64,000 bases of DNA from the NCBI RefSeq assembly GCF_021173085.1, contig NZ_CP076413.1, positions 1,922,001-1,986,000 of the forward strand. The letters run 5' to 3'. This document shows, piece after piece, positions 9,049-19,703 of this stretch. The notes under the pieces are model-generated. The model was not told the DNA's origin, did no database searches, and worked only from the letters and a program-made list of their open reading frames with translations. The stretch is from Ralstonia wenshanensis. GTDB taxonomy: Bacteria > Pseudomonadota > Gammaproteobacteria > Burkholderiales > Burkholderiaceae. Positions within the stretch are counted from its first letter, which is position 1, and each line of letters begins with the position of its first letter. The translations under genes were made by a program, and so were the position numbers.

Positions 9049-11964
9049 TCAGCCGATCTGGCGCATCAAGGCTTGCGCCTCGGCGTGGAACGACGGATCG
9101 CCCAAATCCAGCACTTCCTGCAGCAGTTCGCGTGCGCCTTCCTTGTCGCCAATCTCGATGTAGGCCTTGGCCAGATCGAACTTGATCTGCAGATCGCGCA
9201 CACCGTCGGCACCGTGCTCACCGGACAGCGTGTGCGGCAGGTTGGTGTCCAGACGGATAGCCGATTGCGGTTCGTCGTTTGCGACTTCCGCGTGCTCTGC
9301 GTGGTGCGGCTCGGATTCGAAATGCATCGGGGCCTGCGACAGGTCGGTCGGCTGAGCCCAGCTCGGCAGGCTTTCCTCCGCAGCAACCGAGGCTGCCGGA
9401 GCAGCCGTTTCTGCGGCAGGCGGCGTCGGGTTCAGATCCAGCGACAAGTCCGACAGGTCCATGTGGAGCGGGGGCGCGGCGACGGGCTGATAAGCCTCGC
9501 CAGCGTGCGCGTTGAACTGGGGCAGGTCCGCTTCAGGTTCGGCATGCACCTTGAAGATGTCCGAGGCTTCTTCCGGCGCAGTGATCGGCTCGCCTGCTGC
9601 CGGCGCCGGGAACGACTCCAGCGGCAGATCGAAATCGGCAAGTTGCGGCGCTTTGGTCGACGGTGCGGACGGGTCCAGATCCGGAGACAGCGTGGTCCAG
9701 TCGTCCCCGCGACGGGTGGTTTGACCGGTCACCGTCGGGCTGAAGGCCTCGGCGGCCACTGCGGCGCCCACACCGGCCAGGGCAGCGGCACCTGCCACTG
9801 CGGCGCCAGCGTGGCTCGGTTCCGCATGCGCTTCGGCACCAACATGGCTCCCATCACCCTGCACCGTCAGGTACAGCGGGTTGGCGGGATCAAACTTGCG
9901 GCCCATCGCAGCCGCCTCTGCCCATTCCGACGAGGCCGCGCCGACTTGCGCCAGCATCTCTTCAGCAATGGTCTGGAAGCCATGGGCGTCCTGACGATTG
10001 GCGTAAATTTCCATCAACTTCAGACGAATGGCTTGGCGCTCCGGATGCTGCTCCAGAGCCTCGCGCAGGATTTCTTCGGCTTGTACGTCGCGACCGTAGG
10101 CGATGTAGACATCGGCCTCGGCAATCGGGTCGACTTCATTGCTCTCGTTGCCGCCACCAATGCGGAAATCCGCACCGAATACGCTGTGCTGCGAAGTGTC
10201 GACGCTTTGACCACCGGCCGCGCCAAACAGCGAGTTGGCACCCGCCATCACAGTGCTTTCCTGCGACAGCAGGCTGTCCTGGAAGCCATGCGCCTGCTCA
10301 GGCTTCTGCTGGCGACGGCGATACACCACCAGACCACCCAGCAGGGCGACCACCAAGCCACCCAGGCCCAGAGCCATCGGGTTGCCCAGCAGCGACGAGA
10401 GGAACGATTCTTCCTGGATCGGCGGCGGCGGGGCAACAACCACGGGCGCCTTCTTCGGCGCGGCAGCGGGAGCCGACGCAGCAGCAACCGGTGCGCTGGC
10501 GGTTGCTTGCGGTGCAGAGGCTGCCGCCAACGGCGCCGATGCGGCCTCCGGTGCGGAAGCCGACGCTGCAGCCGTCGCCGACGAAGCCGGGGCGGCGGCC
10601 GTTTCCGCCGGCGCAGCGGCAACAGGGGCCGGGGCAGACGTGGACGCTGCTGCCGGTGCGGGAGCGGGCGCATTGGCCGCCGCCACTGCCGGAGCCGCCG
10701 TCGACGGTGCAGCACCAGCGGCCGGCTTGGCAGCGCTGGCGGCCTTGGCCAGTTCAGCGTTCTTCAATTCAACCAGGCGTTGCATGTCAGAGAGATTCTT
10801 CTCCAACTGTGCAACGCGTGACTCCATCTCCTTGAGCGCGCGCTCCTTGGCGACGAGTTCCTCGTCGCGGGCGGCTGCCGCGCCAGCCTTGCCGGCACGG
10901 TCAGCCTTGGACAGACGCAATTCGTCACGGCCGCTGGCAGCGGGCGTAGCTTGATCCTGCACACGGGCCGACACGCTGCCGCTTTGCTGGCGGGCGGAAT
11001 CGGTATCCGTGGCCGCGTTGGCTTCCGCTGCCGTTGCGAGGCGATTGCGGTAGCCGGCGAAGCCGGACGTTTGCGCAATGACCTCGCGGCGTGCTTCACG
11101 CGCAGGCGTTTTCTGCGCTTCGGCCTGCGACGGCACTTTCAGCACCGAACCGGTACGCAGCCGGTTGATGTTGCCGCCAATGAAAGCGTTGGGGTTGTTC
11201 CGATACAGGGCAAGCAGCATCTGGTCGAGCGACACGGCATCCTGACCCTGAGCGGCCGTCGATGCCACGTCATACAGGCTATCGCCGCGCTGCACGGTGT
11301 ACGAGCCACCGGGCGTAGCGTCCGGCGCGGCAGCAGCAGGAGCAGCTTGCTGGGCACGCGCGGCTTGGCGAGCAGCACGGGGCTGGCGTGCCGGTGCCGG
11401 CGCGGCCGCAGTCGGGGCCGCAGCTTGCGGTTGAGCTGCCGAGGCTGCCGACGTCGATTCAGCGGCGCCCGGCGTGGTGGCCTGCACCACCGGCGTCGGC
11501 GCGAAATTCTGTGCGGTATTGCTGGAGCCCACCGGGTCCAGCAAGAACGTATAGGCGCGCGAAACGTGGCCGCTCGCCCAGTTCAAGTCGACCAGAACAT
11601 CAACGAACGGCTCGGCGACGGGCTGCGTCGAGCGAAGACGCACCACGTAGTTACCATTCGACTGGCGCTCCAGCGAGGCACGCAGCGAGGAGACGATCGG
11701 GTTGTAGGTCAGGCCGGCACGCGAATAGGCATCCGGCGCGGCCAGTTTGGCGACCAGGTTTTGCGCCTCTTCGGGCGTCACGCCGGTCAGATCGATTTCG
11801 GCCTGCAGCGGCTGGCCGAGGCTGGAACGCACGTGCAGCGCGCCGAAACCGGCCGCTTGCGCAGCGGGCTGAATCAGCAGCAGGCTCGCCGCAGCAAACG
11901 CGACGGCCGACCAGCGAGGACTGCGATGGGACGATTCTCTCCGGCGGTATTGGCTCACCCTCAC
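9049..11964 (-). CDS. fimV: FimV/HubP-type polar landmark protein
   Basis: A 971-residue inner-membrane protein. Order: signal sequence ending near residue 38 (AAQAAGF), periplasmic FimV N-domain (about 40-150), Ala/Pro-rich linker, LysM peptidoglycan-binding domain (221-277, [14 protein letters not shown]), coiled coil (about 365-410), a very Ala/Ser/Pro-rich stretch, one membrane helix (about 529-548), an acidic cytoplasmic region and the conserved C-terminal motif ([19 protein letters not shown] in the last 45 residues). FimV/HubP proteins organise the cell pole for type IV pili, twitching and chemotaxis arrays. A strong terminator follows. The gene is monocistronic between asd and truA. 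Confidence 0.93.
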   Translation of the reverse strand: MRVSQYRRRESSHRSPRWSAVAFAAASLLLIQPAAQAAGFGALHVRSSLGQPLQAEIDLTGVTPEEAQNLVAKLAAPDAYSRAGLTYNPIVSSLRASLERQSNGNYVVRLRSTQPVAEPFVDVLVDLNWASGHVSRAYTFLLDPVGSSNTAQNFAPTPVVQATTPGAAESTSAASAAQPQAAAPTAAAPAPARQPRAARQAARAQQAAPAAAAPDATPGGSYTVQRGDSLYDVASTAAQGQDAVSLDQMLLALYRNNPNAFIGGNINRLRTGSVLKVPSQAEAQKTPAREARREVIAQTSGFAGYRNRLATAAEANAATDTDSARQQSGSVSARVQDQATPAASGRDELRLSKADRAGKAGAAAARDEELVAKERALKEMESRVAQLEKNLSDMQRLVELKNAELAKAASAAKPAAGAAPSTAAPAVAAANAPAPAPAAASTSAPAPVAAAPAETAAAPASSATAAASASAPEAASAPLAAASAPQATASAPVAAASAPAAAPKKAPVVVAPPPPIQEESFLSSLLGNPMALGLGGLVVALLGGLVVYRRRQQKPEQAHGFQDSLLSQESTVMAGANSLFGAAGGQSVDTSQHSVFGADFRIGGGNESNEVDPIAEADVYIAYGRDVQAEEILREALEQHPERQAIRLKLMEIYANRQDAHGFQTIAEEMLAQVGAASSEWAEAAAMGRKFDPANPLYLTVQGDGSHVGAEAHAEPSHAGAAVAGAAALAGVGAAVAAEAFSPTVTGQTTRRGDDWTTLSPDLDPSAPSTKAPQLADFDLPLESFPAPAAGEPITAPEEASDIFKVHAEPEADLPQFNAHAGEAYQPVAAPPLHMDLSDLSLDLNPTPPAAETAAPAASVAAEESLPSWAQPTDLSQAPMHFESEPHHAEHAEVANDEPQSAIRLDTNLPHTLSGEHGADGVRDLQIKFDLAKAYIEIGDKEGARELLQEVLDLGDPSFHAEAQALMRQIG

Positions 11965-12351
11965 CTTCGACTCCGTTATCTTTTAATGTGCAAACGAACT
12001 TAACATCAACGAGTTAGCGCAGCAAGTTCACCCAAAAAGTGAAATGCTGGATAAGAACCGCCGTCAATCTTTATGAAAACGACACAATTGGCGAGATTCT
12101 GAAGCACCCGACGTACCCCCCGGAATGCGTGTGCTTCATGTGGCGCTAACCCTTCCCCGTGCCCCGTCCACCCCACGAATGGGCGGACAGCGTTCCGGCC
12201 GCTATTGTGTACCAACGTTACAGACCGTGGGCGTCCAGATGGCACAACGCCGCGCAGGCCGCGCGGCGTTGGTAGAAAAAGCGCACTTTCTGTTGTCAGG
12301 CCGCAACGACAGCCGTCGATGCCCGGTCTGACAAGGAAAGCAAAGGCCGAA
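11965..12351. other. 387-bp intergenic region between asd and fimV
   Basis: No convincing gene was found. Two inverted repeats are visible near the asd end: a 7-bp stem (12293-12299 with 12328-12334) and a perfect 10-bp stem (12246-12255 with 12261-12270), with a T5 run (minus strand) at 12276-12280 between them. The rest presumably holds the fimV promoter, which I cannot place with confidence. Confidence 0.5.
12276..12334 (-). terminator. Possible terminator after asd
   Basis: In the minus direction the stem TTGTCAG/CTGACAA (12334-12328 with 12299-12293) is followed 12 nt later by a T5 run. The long loop and distance to the T-tract make it a weak candidate. Confidence 0.35.
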
Positions 12352-13455
12352 TCACTTGCCCAGCAGGATACGCAACGTACGGCGCAGCGGCTCGGCGGCG
12401 CCCCACAGAAGCTGATCGCCGATCACGAAGGCGCTCACATACTCGGGCCCCATGTTCAGCTTGCGCACACGGCCCACGCCGATTTCCAGGCCACCCGTGA
12501 TGGAAGCCGGCGTCAGTTCCTTCTCGGTGATGCTGCGGTCGTTCGGCACCCACTTCACCCAAGGGTTGCCCGAGCGGATGATCTGCTCGATTTCGTCGAG
12601 CGGCAGGTCGCGCTTGAGCTTGAGCGTCAGGCCCAGGCTGTGGCAGCGCATCGCGCCGATCCGCACGCACAGGCCATCAACCGGAATCGTCTGCGCCGTG
12701 CCCAGGATCTTGTTGACCTCGGCCTGACCCTTCCACTCTTCCTTGGACTGACCGTTGTCGAGCTGCTTGTCGATCCACGGGATCAACCCACCAGCCAGCG
12801 GCGCCGGGAAGAATTCGGTCGGCACGTCTTCGCGGATGGTCTTGGCAACCTTGCGGTCGATGTCCAGGATGGCAGACGCCGGGTTGGCCAGCTCATCGGC
12901 CACGGCACCGTGGATCACGCCCATGCCCTTGAGCAGTTCGCGCATGTGGTTTGCACCACCGCCCGAGGCTGCCTGGTAGGTCATCGAGCTGACCCATTCG
13001 ACCAGGCCTTCGCGGAACAGACCACCCACGCCCATCAGCAGGATGGAGTTGGTGCAATTGCCACCGATGAAATTCTTGGTGCCGGCCGCCACCGCATTCT
13101 TGATGAGCGACAGGTTGACCGGGTCCAGCACGATCACGGCGTCGTCTTCCATGCGCAGCGTCGAGGCGGCGTCGATCCAGTAGCCATTCCAGCCGGCAGC
13201 GCGCAGCTTCGGGAAGACTTCGGTCGTGTAGTCGCCGCCCTGGCACGTGATGATCGTGTCGCATGCCTTCAGCGCTTCGATGTCATTCGCGTCGGCCAGG
13301 GGCGCATCCGTCTTGGCGAATGCGGGTGCCTTGCCGCCAGCGTTGCTGGTGCTGAAAAACACGGTGTCGATCAGGTCGAAATCCTTTTCTTCCTGCATGC
13401 GCTGCATCAGCACGCTACCGACCATGCCGCGCCAACCGACGAGACCTACCTTCAT
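12352..13455 (-). CDS. asd: Aspartate-semialdehyde dehydrogenase
   Basis: Reduces aspartyl phosphate to the semialdehyde, the branch point to lysine/diaminopimelate, threonine and methionine. It has 367 residues. The NADP-binding N-terminus is [14 protein letters not shown], the catalytic Cys134 is in GGNCTNS, and the substrate-binding [12 protein letters not shown] stretch is typical of the gamma-proteobacterial type. It is placed between leuB and fimV, as in Ralstonia and Burkholderia. Confidence 0.97.
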   Translation of the reverse strand: MKVGLVGWRGMVGSVLMQRMQEEKDFDLIDTVFFSTSNAGGKAPAFAKTDAPLADANDIEALKACDTIITCQGGDYTTEVFPKLRAAGWNGYWIDAASTLRMEDDAVIVLDPVNLSLIKNAVAAGTKNFIGGNCTNSILLMGVGGLFREGLVEWVSSMTYQAASGGGANHMRELLKGMGVIHGAVADELANPASAILDIDRKVAKTIREDVPTEFFPAPLAGGLIPWIDKQLDNGQSKEEWKGQAEVNKILGTAQTIPVDGLCVRIGAMRCHSLGLTLKLKRDLPLDEIEQIIRSGNPWVKWVPNDRSITEKELTPASITGGLEIGVGRVRKLNMGPEYVSAFVIGDQLLWGAAEPLRRTLRILLGK

Positions 13456-13537
13456 GATTGTGAACCTCTAGTGATTTTCCCCGCCTCGGTCGCCCGGCGT
13501 GACCGCGCGGGGAAGGCGAACGGGCACGACGGACGAT

Positions 13538-13684
13538 CTACGAGATCGTTTTTTTGGTAATGATTTTCGTGGTCGTGCGAATCTCGACAGGCGTCATGCG
13601 AGTGCGCGCGGCGGTGCCCTTGGCGGCAATGGCCAGGGTGCCCAGAATGCCCAGTACGAGGACGGGGAGCGCAATCGAGATCAT
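13538..13684 (-). CDS. Possible 48-residue membrane peptide upstream of asd
   Basis: A short open frame begins with a hydrophobic segment (residues 2-20, ISIALPVLVLGILGTLAIAA) and has a basic, Thr/Lys-rich tail. Composition fits a small single-pass membrane protein, but there is no clear Shine-Dalgarno before the ATG and AT-rich promoter-like sequence (TATATT at about 13693-13698) lies directly upstream. I do not recognise a family. It could equally be leader sequence of asd, which starts 83 bp downstream. Confidence 0.35.
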   Translation of the reverse strand: MISIALPVLVLGILGTLAIAAKGTAARTRMTPVEIRTTTKIITKKTIS

Positions 13685-13741
13685 CTGTAAAAATATACAC
13701 GATTTGGCGGCCACACAATGCACTGCAACATGTGTCCGCCC

Positions 13742-13782
13742 AAAAAACGACGATTGCGGTGCCGCGTGTGACGGCACCGCAA
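13742..13782 (-). terminator. Rho-independent terminator after leuB
   Basis: An 11-bp perfect stem (13754-13764 with 13772-13782), 7-nt loop, then T6 on the minus strand (13742-13747) after a 6-nt spacer. It lies 14 bp after the leuB stop. Confidence 0.75.
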
Positions 13783-13795
13783 CGCACGCTTTGAT

Positions 13796-14866
13796 TTACA
13801 GGGCAGCGACCACCGCGTCGCCCATCTCCACAGTGCCGACCTGCTTGCAGCCCGGCGTCAGGATGTCACCGGTCCGGTAGCCCTGCGCCAGCACCTTCTT
13901 GACGGCAGTTTCAATGCGATCAGCCTGCTCGGCCTTGTTCAGCGAATAGCGCAGCATCATCGCCGCCGACAGGATCGTCGCCAGCGGGTTGGCAACACCC
14001 TTGCCCGCGATGTCCGGCGCGGAGCCGTGCGACGGCTCGTACAGGCCTTTGTTGTTCGCATCGAGCGACGCCGACGGCAGCATGCCGATCGAGCCCGTCA
14101 GCATGGCAGCCTCGTCCGAAAGGATGTCGCCGAACATGTTGCCGGTAACGATCACGTCGAAGTTCTTCGGCGCCTTCACGAGTTGCATGGCCGCGTTGTC
14201 GACGTACATGTGCGACAGCTCGACTTCCGGATATTCCTTGTGCACATCGGTGACGATGTCCTTCCAGAACTGGAATGTCTCAAGGACGTTGGCCTTGTCG
14301 ACGCTGCACAGCTTCTTGCCGCGCTTGGCGGCAGCCTGGAAGGCGACGTGCGCGATGCGGCGGATTTCCGGCTCGCTGTAGCGCATGGTGTCGAAGCCTT
14401 CGCGCGCGCCGGCGAACACACCGTCAGGTGCTGCTCGCACGCCGCGCGGCTGGCCGAAGTAGATATCGCCAGTCAGTTCGCGCACGATCAGGATGTCGAG
14501 GCCGGAGACGATCTCAGGCTTCAGGCTCGACGCGCCGGCCAGTTCCGGATAGCAGATCGCCGGACGGAAATTGGCGAACAGTTGCAGGTGCTTGCGCAAG
14601 CCGAGGATGGCCTGCTCCGGGCGCAACTCGCGCGCCAGCGTGTCGTACTTCCAATCGCCCACGGCGCCGAACAGGATGGCGTCAGCCTCCTTGGCGAGCT
14701 TGAGCGTGTCTTCCGGCAGCGGATGGCCCTTGGCCTCGTAACCGGCGCCGCCCACCGGGGCGAATTCCATCTCGAAAGGCTCGCCCAACACCTTGAGCAC
14801 CTTTACGGCCTCGGCGACGATTTCCTTGCCAATGCCGTCACCCGGCAACACTGCAATCTTGGTCAT
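13796..14866 (-). CDS. leuB: 3-isopropylmalate dehydrogenase
   Basis: NAD-dependent oxidative decarboxylation of 3-isopropylmalate in leucine synthesis. It has 356 residues from the ATG at 14866 ([17 protein letters not shown]); the open frame continues upstream into leuD but the conserved N-terminus sets this start. Substrate and metal residues are in [15 protein letters not shown] and [14 protein letters not shown]; the NAD loop is [14 protein letters not shown]. It is the last gene of leuC-leuD-leuB and is followed by a terminator. Confidence 0.97.
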   Translation of the reverse strand: MTKIAVLPGDGIGKEIVAEAVKVLKVLGEPFEMEFAPVGGAGYEAKGHPLPEDTLKLAKEADAILFGAVGDWKYDTLARELRPEQAILGLRKHLQLFANFRPAICYPELAGASSLKPEIVSGLDILIVRELTGDIYFGQPRGVRAAPDGVFAGAREGFDTMRYSEPEIRRIAHVAFQAAAKRGKKLCSVDKANVLETFQFWKDIVTDVHKEYPEVELSHMYVDNAAMQLVKAPKNFDVIVTGNMFGDILSDEAAMLTGSIGMLPSASLDANNKGLYEPSHGSAPDIAGKGVANPLATILSAAMMLRYSLNKAEQADRIETAVKKVLAQGYRTGDILTPGCKQVGTVEMGDAVVAAL

Positions 14867-14895
14867 GTAGTTGTCCTTGTTGTTCTGGTATCCGC

Positions 14896-15546
14896 TCAGC
14901 CGACGAGCTTGTGCGCGAGCCACGGCATCCTGGCCAAGCGCTGCGCTTCGTAAGCCTTGATCTGCTCGGCGTAGCGCAGGGTCAGACCGATGTCGTCGAA
15001 GCCGTTGAGCAGGCAGTATTTGCGGAACGCCGTGATGTCGAATGGATACGCCGTACCGCCTGGCGTGACGACGATCTGCTTGTCCAGATCGACAGTCAGC
15101 TGGTAGCCGGTAAAGGCTTGCGTCTCGTTGAACAGATGGTCGACTTGCGACTCTGTCAGCACGATCGGCAGCAGGCCGTTCTTGAAGCAATTGTTGAAGA
15201 AGATGTCGGCAAAGCTCGGCGCGATGATGGCGCGGAAGCCGTACTGCTGCAGCGCCCACGGCGCGTGCTCACGCGAGCTGCCGCAGCCGAAATTCTTGCG
15301 CGCCAGCAACACCGAGGCGCCCTTGTAACGCGGCTGGTTCAGTACGAAATCCGGGTTCAGCGGACGCTTGCTGTTGTCCTGCCCAGGCTCGCCGACGTCC
15401 TTGTAGCGCCACTCGTCGAACAGGTTCGGGCCGAAGCCCGTGCGCTTGATCGATTTGAGGAATTGCTTCGGGATGATGGCGTCGGTGTCGACGTTTTCGC
15501 GGTCGAGCGGCGCCACGAGGCCGGTGTGGATGGTGAATTGTTCCAT
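14896..15546 (-). CDS. leuD: 3-isopropylmalate dehydratase small subunit
   Basis: Swivel-domain subunit of the leucine pathway isomerase. It has 216 residues from MEQFTIHTG at 15546, which leaves 23 bp to leuC; an upstream in-frame start at 15573 would overlap the leuC stop. Family motifs include [10 protein letters not shown] and [14 protein letters not shown]. In some related genomes a small entericidin-like lipoprotein sits between leuC and leuD; none fits here. Confidence 0.97.
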   Translation of the reverse strand: MEQFTIHTGLVAPLDRENVDTDAIIPKQFLKSIKRTGFGPNLFDEWRYKDVGEPGQDNSKRPLNPDFVLNQPRYKGASVLLARKNFGCGSSREHAPWALQQYGFRAIIAPSFADIFFNNCFKNGLLPIVLTESQVDHLFNETQAFTGYQLTVDLDKQIVVTPGGTAYPFDITAFRKYCLLNGFDDIGLTLRYAEQIKAYEAQRLARMPWLAHKLVG

Positions 15547-15569
15547 GATTGCTCTCTCTATCCTGCCGC

Positions 15570-16979
15570 TCAAGCGAGCTTGCGCACGTCAACGAAGTGG
15601 CCTTCCAGCGCAGCCGCAGCCGCCATCGCCGGGCTGACCAGATGGGTGCGGCCACCCGCGCCCTGACGGCCTTCGAAGTTGCGGTTGGACGTGGATGCGC
15701 AGCGCTCGCCCGGGTCGAGGCGGTCGGCATTCATTGCCAGACACATCGAGCAACCCGGCTCGCGCCATTCAAAGCCCGCCGCCTTGAAGATCTTGTCGAG
15801 CCCTTCGCGCTCGGCCTGTTCCTTCACGAGGCCCGAGCCCGGCACGACCATCGCCAGCTTCACGTTCGAGGCAATGCGCTTGCCCAGCTTCTGCACGACC
15901 CACGCGGCAGCGCGCATGTCTTCGATGCGGCTGTTGGTGCACGAGCCGATGAACACCTTGTCGATGTTGATGTCGCTGATGGCGACGTTCGGCTGCAGGC
16001 CCATGTATTCGAGCGCGCGCTCCATGGCGTTGCGCTTGTTCGGGTCTTTTTCCTTTTCAGGATCCGGCACGCGGTCTTCAATGCTGACCACCATTTCCGG
16101 CGACGTGCCCCAGCTCACCTGCGGGCGAATCTCTTCAGCACGCAGCTCGACCACCTGATCGAAGTGCGCACCTTCGTCGGAATGCAGCGTGCGCCAATAG
16201 GCGACGGCCTGTTCCCACTCCACGCCCTGCGGCGCGAACGGACGACCCTTGATGTATTCGAGCGTGACATCGTCCACGGCGACCATGCCTGCGCGTGCGC
16301 CGCCTTCGATCGCCATGTTGCACACCGTCATGCGGCCTTCCATCGACAGCGCGCGGATGGCCGAGCCACCGAATTCCATGGCGTAGCCCGTGCCTCCGGC
16401 CGTACCGATCTTGCCAATGATGGCAAGCACGATGTCCTTGGCGGTGCAGCCGCGCGGCAGCGTGCCTTCCACCTTCACGAGCATGTTCTTGCTCTTCTTG
16501 GCGAGCAGCGTTTGCGTAGCCAACACGTGCTCGACTTCCGACGTGCCGATGCCATGCGCAAGCGCGCCAAACGCACCGTGCGTGCTGGTATGCGAATCGC
16601 CGCACACGACTGTCATGCCAGGCAGCGTCGCGCCCTGCTCCGGCCCGATCACGTGCACGATGCCCTGACGCTTGTCATTCATCTTGAATTGCGTGATGCC
16701 GTAGCTGTCGCAGTTGGCATCCAGCGTGTCGACCTGCAGCTTGGAAATCGGATCGGCAATGCCGTGCGACCGATCGGTCGTGGGTACGTTATGGTCCGAC
16801 ACCGCCAGGTTGGCGCTGATGCGCCACACCGGGCGGTCAGCGAGCTTCAGCCCTTCGAAGGCCTGCGGGCTTGTCACTTCGTGCAGCAGTTGACGATCGA
16901 TGTAGAGGACGGTCGTGCCGTCTTCTTCGGTATGAACGACGTGATCGTCCCAGAGTTTGTCGTAGAGCGTCTTGGCCAT
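15570..16979 (-). CDS. leuC: 3-isopropylmalate dehydratase large subunit
   Basis: Aconitase-family subunit carrying the 4Fe-4S cluster. It has 469 residues from [10 protein letters not shown] at 16979. Cluster ligands are Cys347 (GSCTNS), Cys410 and Cys413 (GCSMC); the [15 protein letters not shown] block is also conserved. It heads the leuCDB operon. The 217 bp before it contains the gltA terminator and presumably the leuC promoter. No leucine-rich leader peptide was noticed. Confidence 0.97.
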   Translation of the reverse strand: MAKTLYDKLWDDHVVHTEEDGTTVLYIDRQLLHEVTSPQAFEGLKLADRPVWRISANLAVSDHNVPTTDRSHGIADPISKLQVDTLDANCDSYGITQFKMNDKRQGIVHVIGPEQGATLPGMTVVCGDSHTSTHGAFGALAHGIGTSEVEHVLATQTLLAKKSKNMLVKVEGTLPRGCTAKDIVLAIIGKIGTAGGTGYAMEFGGSAIRALSMEGRMTVCNMAIEGGARAGMVAVDDVTLEYIKGRPFAPQGVEWEQAVAYWRTLHSDEGAHFDQVVELRAEEIRPQVSWGTSPEMVVSIEDRVPDPEKEKDPNKRNAMERALEYMGLQPNVAISDINIDKVFIGSCTNSRIEDMRAAAWVVQKLGKRIASNVKLAMVVPGSGLVKEQAEREGLDKIFKAAGFEWREPGCSMCLAMNADRLDPGERCASTSNRNFEGRQGAGGRTHLVSPAMAAAAALEGHFVDVRKLA

Positions 16980-17143
16980 GATGCGATCCGTGCACAACGT
17001 GCCCTTTCTTATTTCAGGGCCGCCGCGCGAGCAGTTTCGTGGGGAGTGATCGATTATGCCACCCGGTGCATTGGGCACCGGACGTGACTGACGAAAGGGG
17101 GTTTCGCCATTATGCGAAAGCCCTTCTGACAGCTGCGTGCAAC

Positions 17144-17173
17144 AAAAAGCCCCGCTGGTTTCCCGAGCGGGGC
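17144..17173 (-). terminator. Rho-independent terminator after gltA
   Basis: An 8-bp stem GCCCCGCT/AGCGGGGC (17149-17156 with 17166-17173), 9-nt loop and T5 on the minus strand (17144-17148). It lies 23 bp after the gltA stop. Confidence 0.9.
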
Positions 17174-17196
17174 TTCTGTAAAGCAAACAGCCAGGC

Positions 17197-18498
17197 TTAG
17201 CGCTTGTCGATCGACGGCACTTCGCGGGTTGCAGCACCGTTGAACAGCTGGCGCGGACGGCCGATCTTGTATTCCGGATCCGTGATCATCTCTTCCCACT
17301 GTGCAATCCAGCCCACCGAGCGGGCCAGCGCGAAGATGCAGGTGAACATCGAAGTCGGGATGCCCAGCGCGCGCTGAACGATGCCCGAATAGAAGTCGAC
17401 GTTCGGGTACAGCTTGCGGCTGACGAAGTACTCGTCTTCCAGCGCGATCTTTTCCAGCTCCATGGCCAGCTTGAACAGCGGGTCGTTGTGCAGGCCCAGT
17501 TCGTTCAGCACTTCATGGCAGGTTTCGCGCATCAGCTTGGCGCGCGGATCGTAGTTCTTGTACACGCGGTGGCCAAAGCCCATCAGGCGCACGCCGCTGT
17601 TCTTGTCCTTCACCTGCTTGATGAACTCGGGCACCTTGTCGACGGTTCCGATTTCTTCCAGCATGTTCAGCGCAGCTTCGTTCGCGCCGCCGTGCGCCGG
17701 GCCCCACAGGCAAGCGATACCGGCCGCAATGGCAGCGATCGGGTTGGTGCCCGATGAACCGGCCAGACGCACCGTCGAAGTCGAGGCGTTCTGCTCGTGG
17801 TCTGCGTGCAGGATGAAGATGCGGTCCAGTGCCTTCTCCAGCACCGGGTTCACCTTGTAGTCTTCGCACGGCGTGGCAAACATCATGCGCATGAAGTTAC
17901 CCGTGTACGACAGGTTGTTCTGCGGATAGATGTTCGGCTGGCCGATGTTGTACTTGTACGCCATGGCCACCAGCGTCGGCAGCTTGGCGATCAGGCGGAT
18001 CTGCGAGATTTCGCGCTCGCGCGGGTCGTTGATGTTGGCAGCGTCCGGATAGAACGCGCTCATGGCACCAACCAGGCCAGTCAGCACGGCCATCGGATGG
18101 GCGTCACGACGGAACCCGCGCAGGAAGAACTGCATCTGCTCGTGCACCATGGTGTGATTTGTCACCACATGGTTGAACTCTTCCTTCTGCTTGGCATTGG
18201 GCAGCTCACCCTTCAGCAGGAGATAGCAGATTTCCATGAAATCGCACTTGCTGGCCAGATCGTCGATGGCGTAGCCACGGTACAGCAGCTCACCTTTGTC
18301 ACCATCAATATAGGTGATCTTGGAATTGCACGACGCCGTCGACATGAAGCCGGGGTCGTACGTGAACTTGCCCGTCTGACCGTACAGCTTGCGAATGTCG
18401 ATCACGTCCGGGCCAACCGTGCCCTTGTAGATCGGCAGCTCGACGCTGGGCGAGCCATCGGAAAACGATAGGGTGGCTTTCACTTCGGACGGCGTCAT
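17197..18498 (-). CDS. gltA: Citrate synthase (type II)
   Basis: Condenses acetyl-CoA and oxaloacetate at the TCA entry. It has 433 residues, the length of the large hexameric, NADH-sensitive type. Conserved features include [35 protein letters not shown] and [15 protein letters not shown], which carry the active-site His and Asp residues. It is the last gene of a minus-strand block sdhC-sdhD-sdhA-sdhB-sdhE-gltA and is closed by a terminator. Confidence 0.97.
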   Translation of the reverse strand: MTPSEVKATLSFSDGSPSVELPIYKGTVGPDVIDIRKLYGQTGKFTYDPGFMSTASCNSKITYIDGDKGELLYRGYAIDDLASKCDFMEICYLLLKGELPNAKQKEEFNHVVTNHTMVHEQMQFFLRGFRRDAHPMAVLTGLVGAMSAFYPDAANINDPREREISQIRLIAKLPTLVAMAYKYNIGQPNIYPQNNLSYTGNFMRMMFATPCEDYKVNPVLEKALDRIFILHADHEQNASTSTVRLAGSSGTNPIAAIAAGIACLWGPAHGGANEAALNMLEEIGTVDKVPEFIKQVKDKNSGVRLMGFGHRVYKNYDPRAKLMRETCHEVLNELGLHNDPLFKLAMELEKIALEDEYFVSRKLYPNVDFYSGIVQRALGIPTSMFTCIFALARSVGWIAQWEEMITDPEYKIGRPRQLFNGAATREVPSIDKR

Positions 18499-18620
18499 GT
18501 CGGTTTCCTTCTCTGCTGTTTATAAAAATAAAGTCGGGAGACTCCCGCCAGACGGATCAAGGGGCGCCGGCCGGGGGCGGCTGGACTGATTCGTCTTGCG
18601 GCAACCTCTCGCGCGCCGGT

Positions 18621-18908
18621 TTAGACCGAGCGCAGCAAGGTCAGGACGTGCTGGATGTGAGGCACGTCGAGGTCGCCCTCCGGTTCCTTGCGTGCAAGCA
18701 GGAGATCCATCAGGTCGTTGTCGGGTAGCTCGAACAACTGCGAGAGTGCGGCAACGTCGTCATCCGACAGTTCCGTCTCGTAGCGGTTGAAGAAGCGCTC
18801 GACGATGATGTCGTTCTCAAGCAGGCCGCGTCGGGCACGCCAGCGTAAACGGGCACGCTTGTGCGGATCGGACTGATGGGAGAACGTCGGAGTGTTCACA
18901 GCAACCAT
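18621..18908 (-). CDS. sdhE: FAD assembly factor SdhE (succinate dehydrogenase flavinylation)
   Basis: A 95-residue protein of the YgfY/SdhE family, which promotes covalent FAD attachment to SdhA. The RGxxE signature is visible in RARRGLLENDII, followed by FFNRYETELSDDD and LDLLLARKEPEGD-like sequence typical of the family. The start at 18908 is the first good Met; the longer open frame upstream is sdhB in another frame. It sits between sdhB and gltA, after a hairpin at 18916-18948. Confidence 0.9.
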   Translation of the reverse strand: MVAVNTPTFSHQSDPHKRARLRWRARRGLLENDIIVERFFNRYETELSDDDVAALSQLFELPDNDLMDLLLARKEPEGDLDVPHIQHVLTLLRSV

Positions 18909-18915
18909 ACTTCCT

Positions 18916-18948
18916 AAAAATGCGTCGCCGGAGAAACCGCTCCGGCGA
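18916..18948 (-). terminator. Hairpin with T-run between sdhB and sdhE
   Basis: A perfect 9-bp stem TCGCCGGAG/CTCCGGCGA (18925-18933 with 18940-18948), 6-nt loop, then after 4 nt a T5 run on the minus strand (18916-18920), ending 8 nt before the sdhE ATG. It could act as a partial terminator that lowers sdhE-gltA relative to sdhCDAB, or as a 3' end protector for the sdh message. Confidence 0.6.
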
Positions 18949-18979
18949 CACACAATGCCAAAGTGCCCTGACTCGCGCC

Positions 18980-19681
18980 TTACACCGCGCGGCGCACCAT
19001 CAATTCCTTGATCTTGCCGATGGCCTTGGTCGGGTTCAGACCCTTCGGGCACACATCGACGCAGTTCATGATGGTGTGGCAGCGGAAGAGGCGGTACGGA
19101 TCTTCCAGGTTGTCCAGACGCTCGCTGGTGGCCTGATCGCGGCTGTCGGCGATGAAACGATACGCCTGCAGCAGACCAGCCGGGCCAACGAACTTGTCCG
19201 GGTTCCACCAGAACGACGGGCACGACGTCGAGCAGCTCGCGCACAGAATGCACTCGTACAGGCCGTCGAGCTCCTCACGCTCTTCCGGCGACTGCAGGCG
19301 CTCCTTCTCGGGCGGCGGCTCGTCGTTGATCAGGTACGGCTTGATCGAGTGGTACTGGTTGAAGAACTGCGTCATGTCCACGATCAGGTCGCGCACCACG
19401 GGCAGCCCCGGCAGCGGGCGCAGCACGATCTTCTCGGGCAGCTCACGCATGTTGGTCAGGCACGCCAGACCGTTCTTGCCGTTGATGTTCATGGCGTCCG
19501 AGCCGCACACGCCTTCACGGCACGAGCGACGGAATGCGATCGACTCGTCCAGCTTCTTGAGCTTGACCAGCGCGTCGAGCAGCATGCGCTCGTGACCGTC
19601 GAGCTCAACCTCGTAGGTCTGCATGCGGGGCGCTGCGTCCTTGTCCGGATCGTAGCGATAGACTTCAAAAATACGCTTCAT
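18980..19681 (-). CDS. sdhB: Succinate dehydrogenase iron-sulfur subunit
   Basis: Carries the 2Fe-2S, 4Fe-4S and 3Fe-4S clusters passing electrons from SdhA to quinone. It has 233 residues. Cysteine groups are [20 protein letters not shown] (2Fe-2S), [11 protein letters not shown] and [12 protein letters not shown]. It is 22 bp after sdhA. Confidence 0.98.
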   Translation of the reverse strand: MKRIFEVYRYDPDKDAAPRMQTYEVELDGHERMLLDALVKLKKLDESIAFRRSCREGVCGSDAMNINGKNGLACLTNMRELPEKIVLRPLPGLPVVRDLIVDMTQFFNQYHSIKPYLINDEPPPEKERLQSPEEREELDGLYECILCASCSTSCPSFWWNPDKFVGPAGLLQAYRFIADSRDQATSERLDNLEDPYRLFRCHTIMNCVDVCPKGLNPTKAIGKIKELMVRRAV

Positions 19682-19703
19682 TTTTGTGGGCCCTTCTTAT
19701 CCG

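Noticed and set aside
8602-10821. 739-codon open frame antisense to fimV
   Set aside because: Shadow of fimV's Ala/Pro-rich codons; the product is Arg/Gly-rich nonsense.
12246-12270. Terminator at the 10-bp GC-rich stem
   Set aside because: The stem is strong, but no T-tract follows it in either direction.
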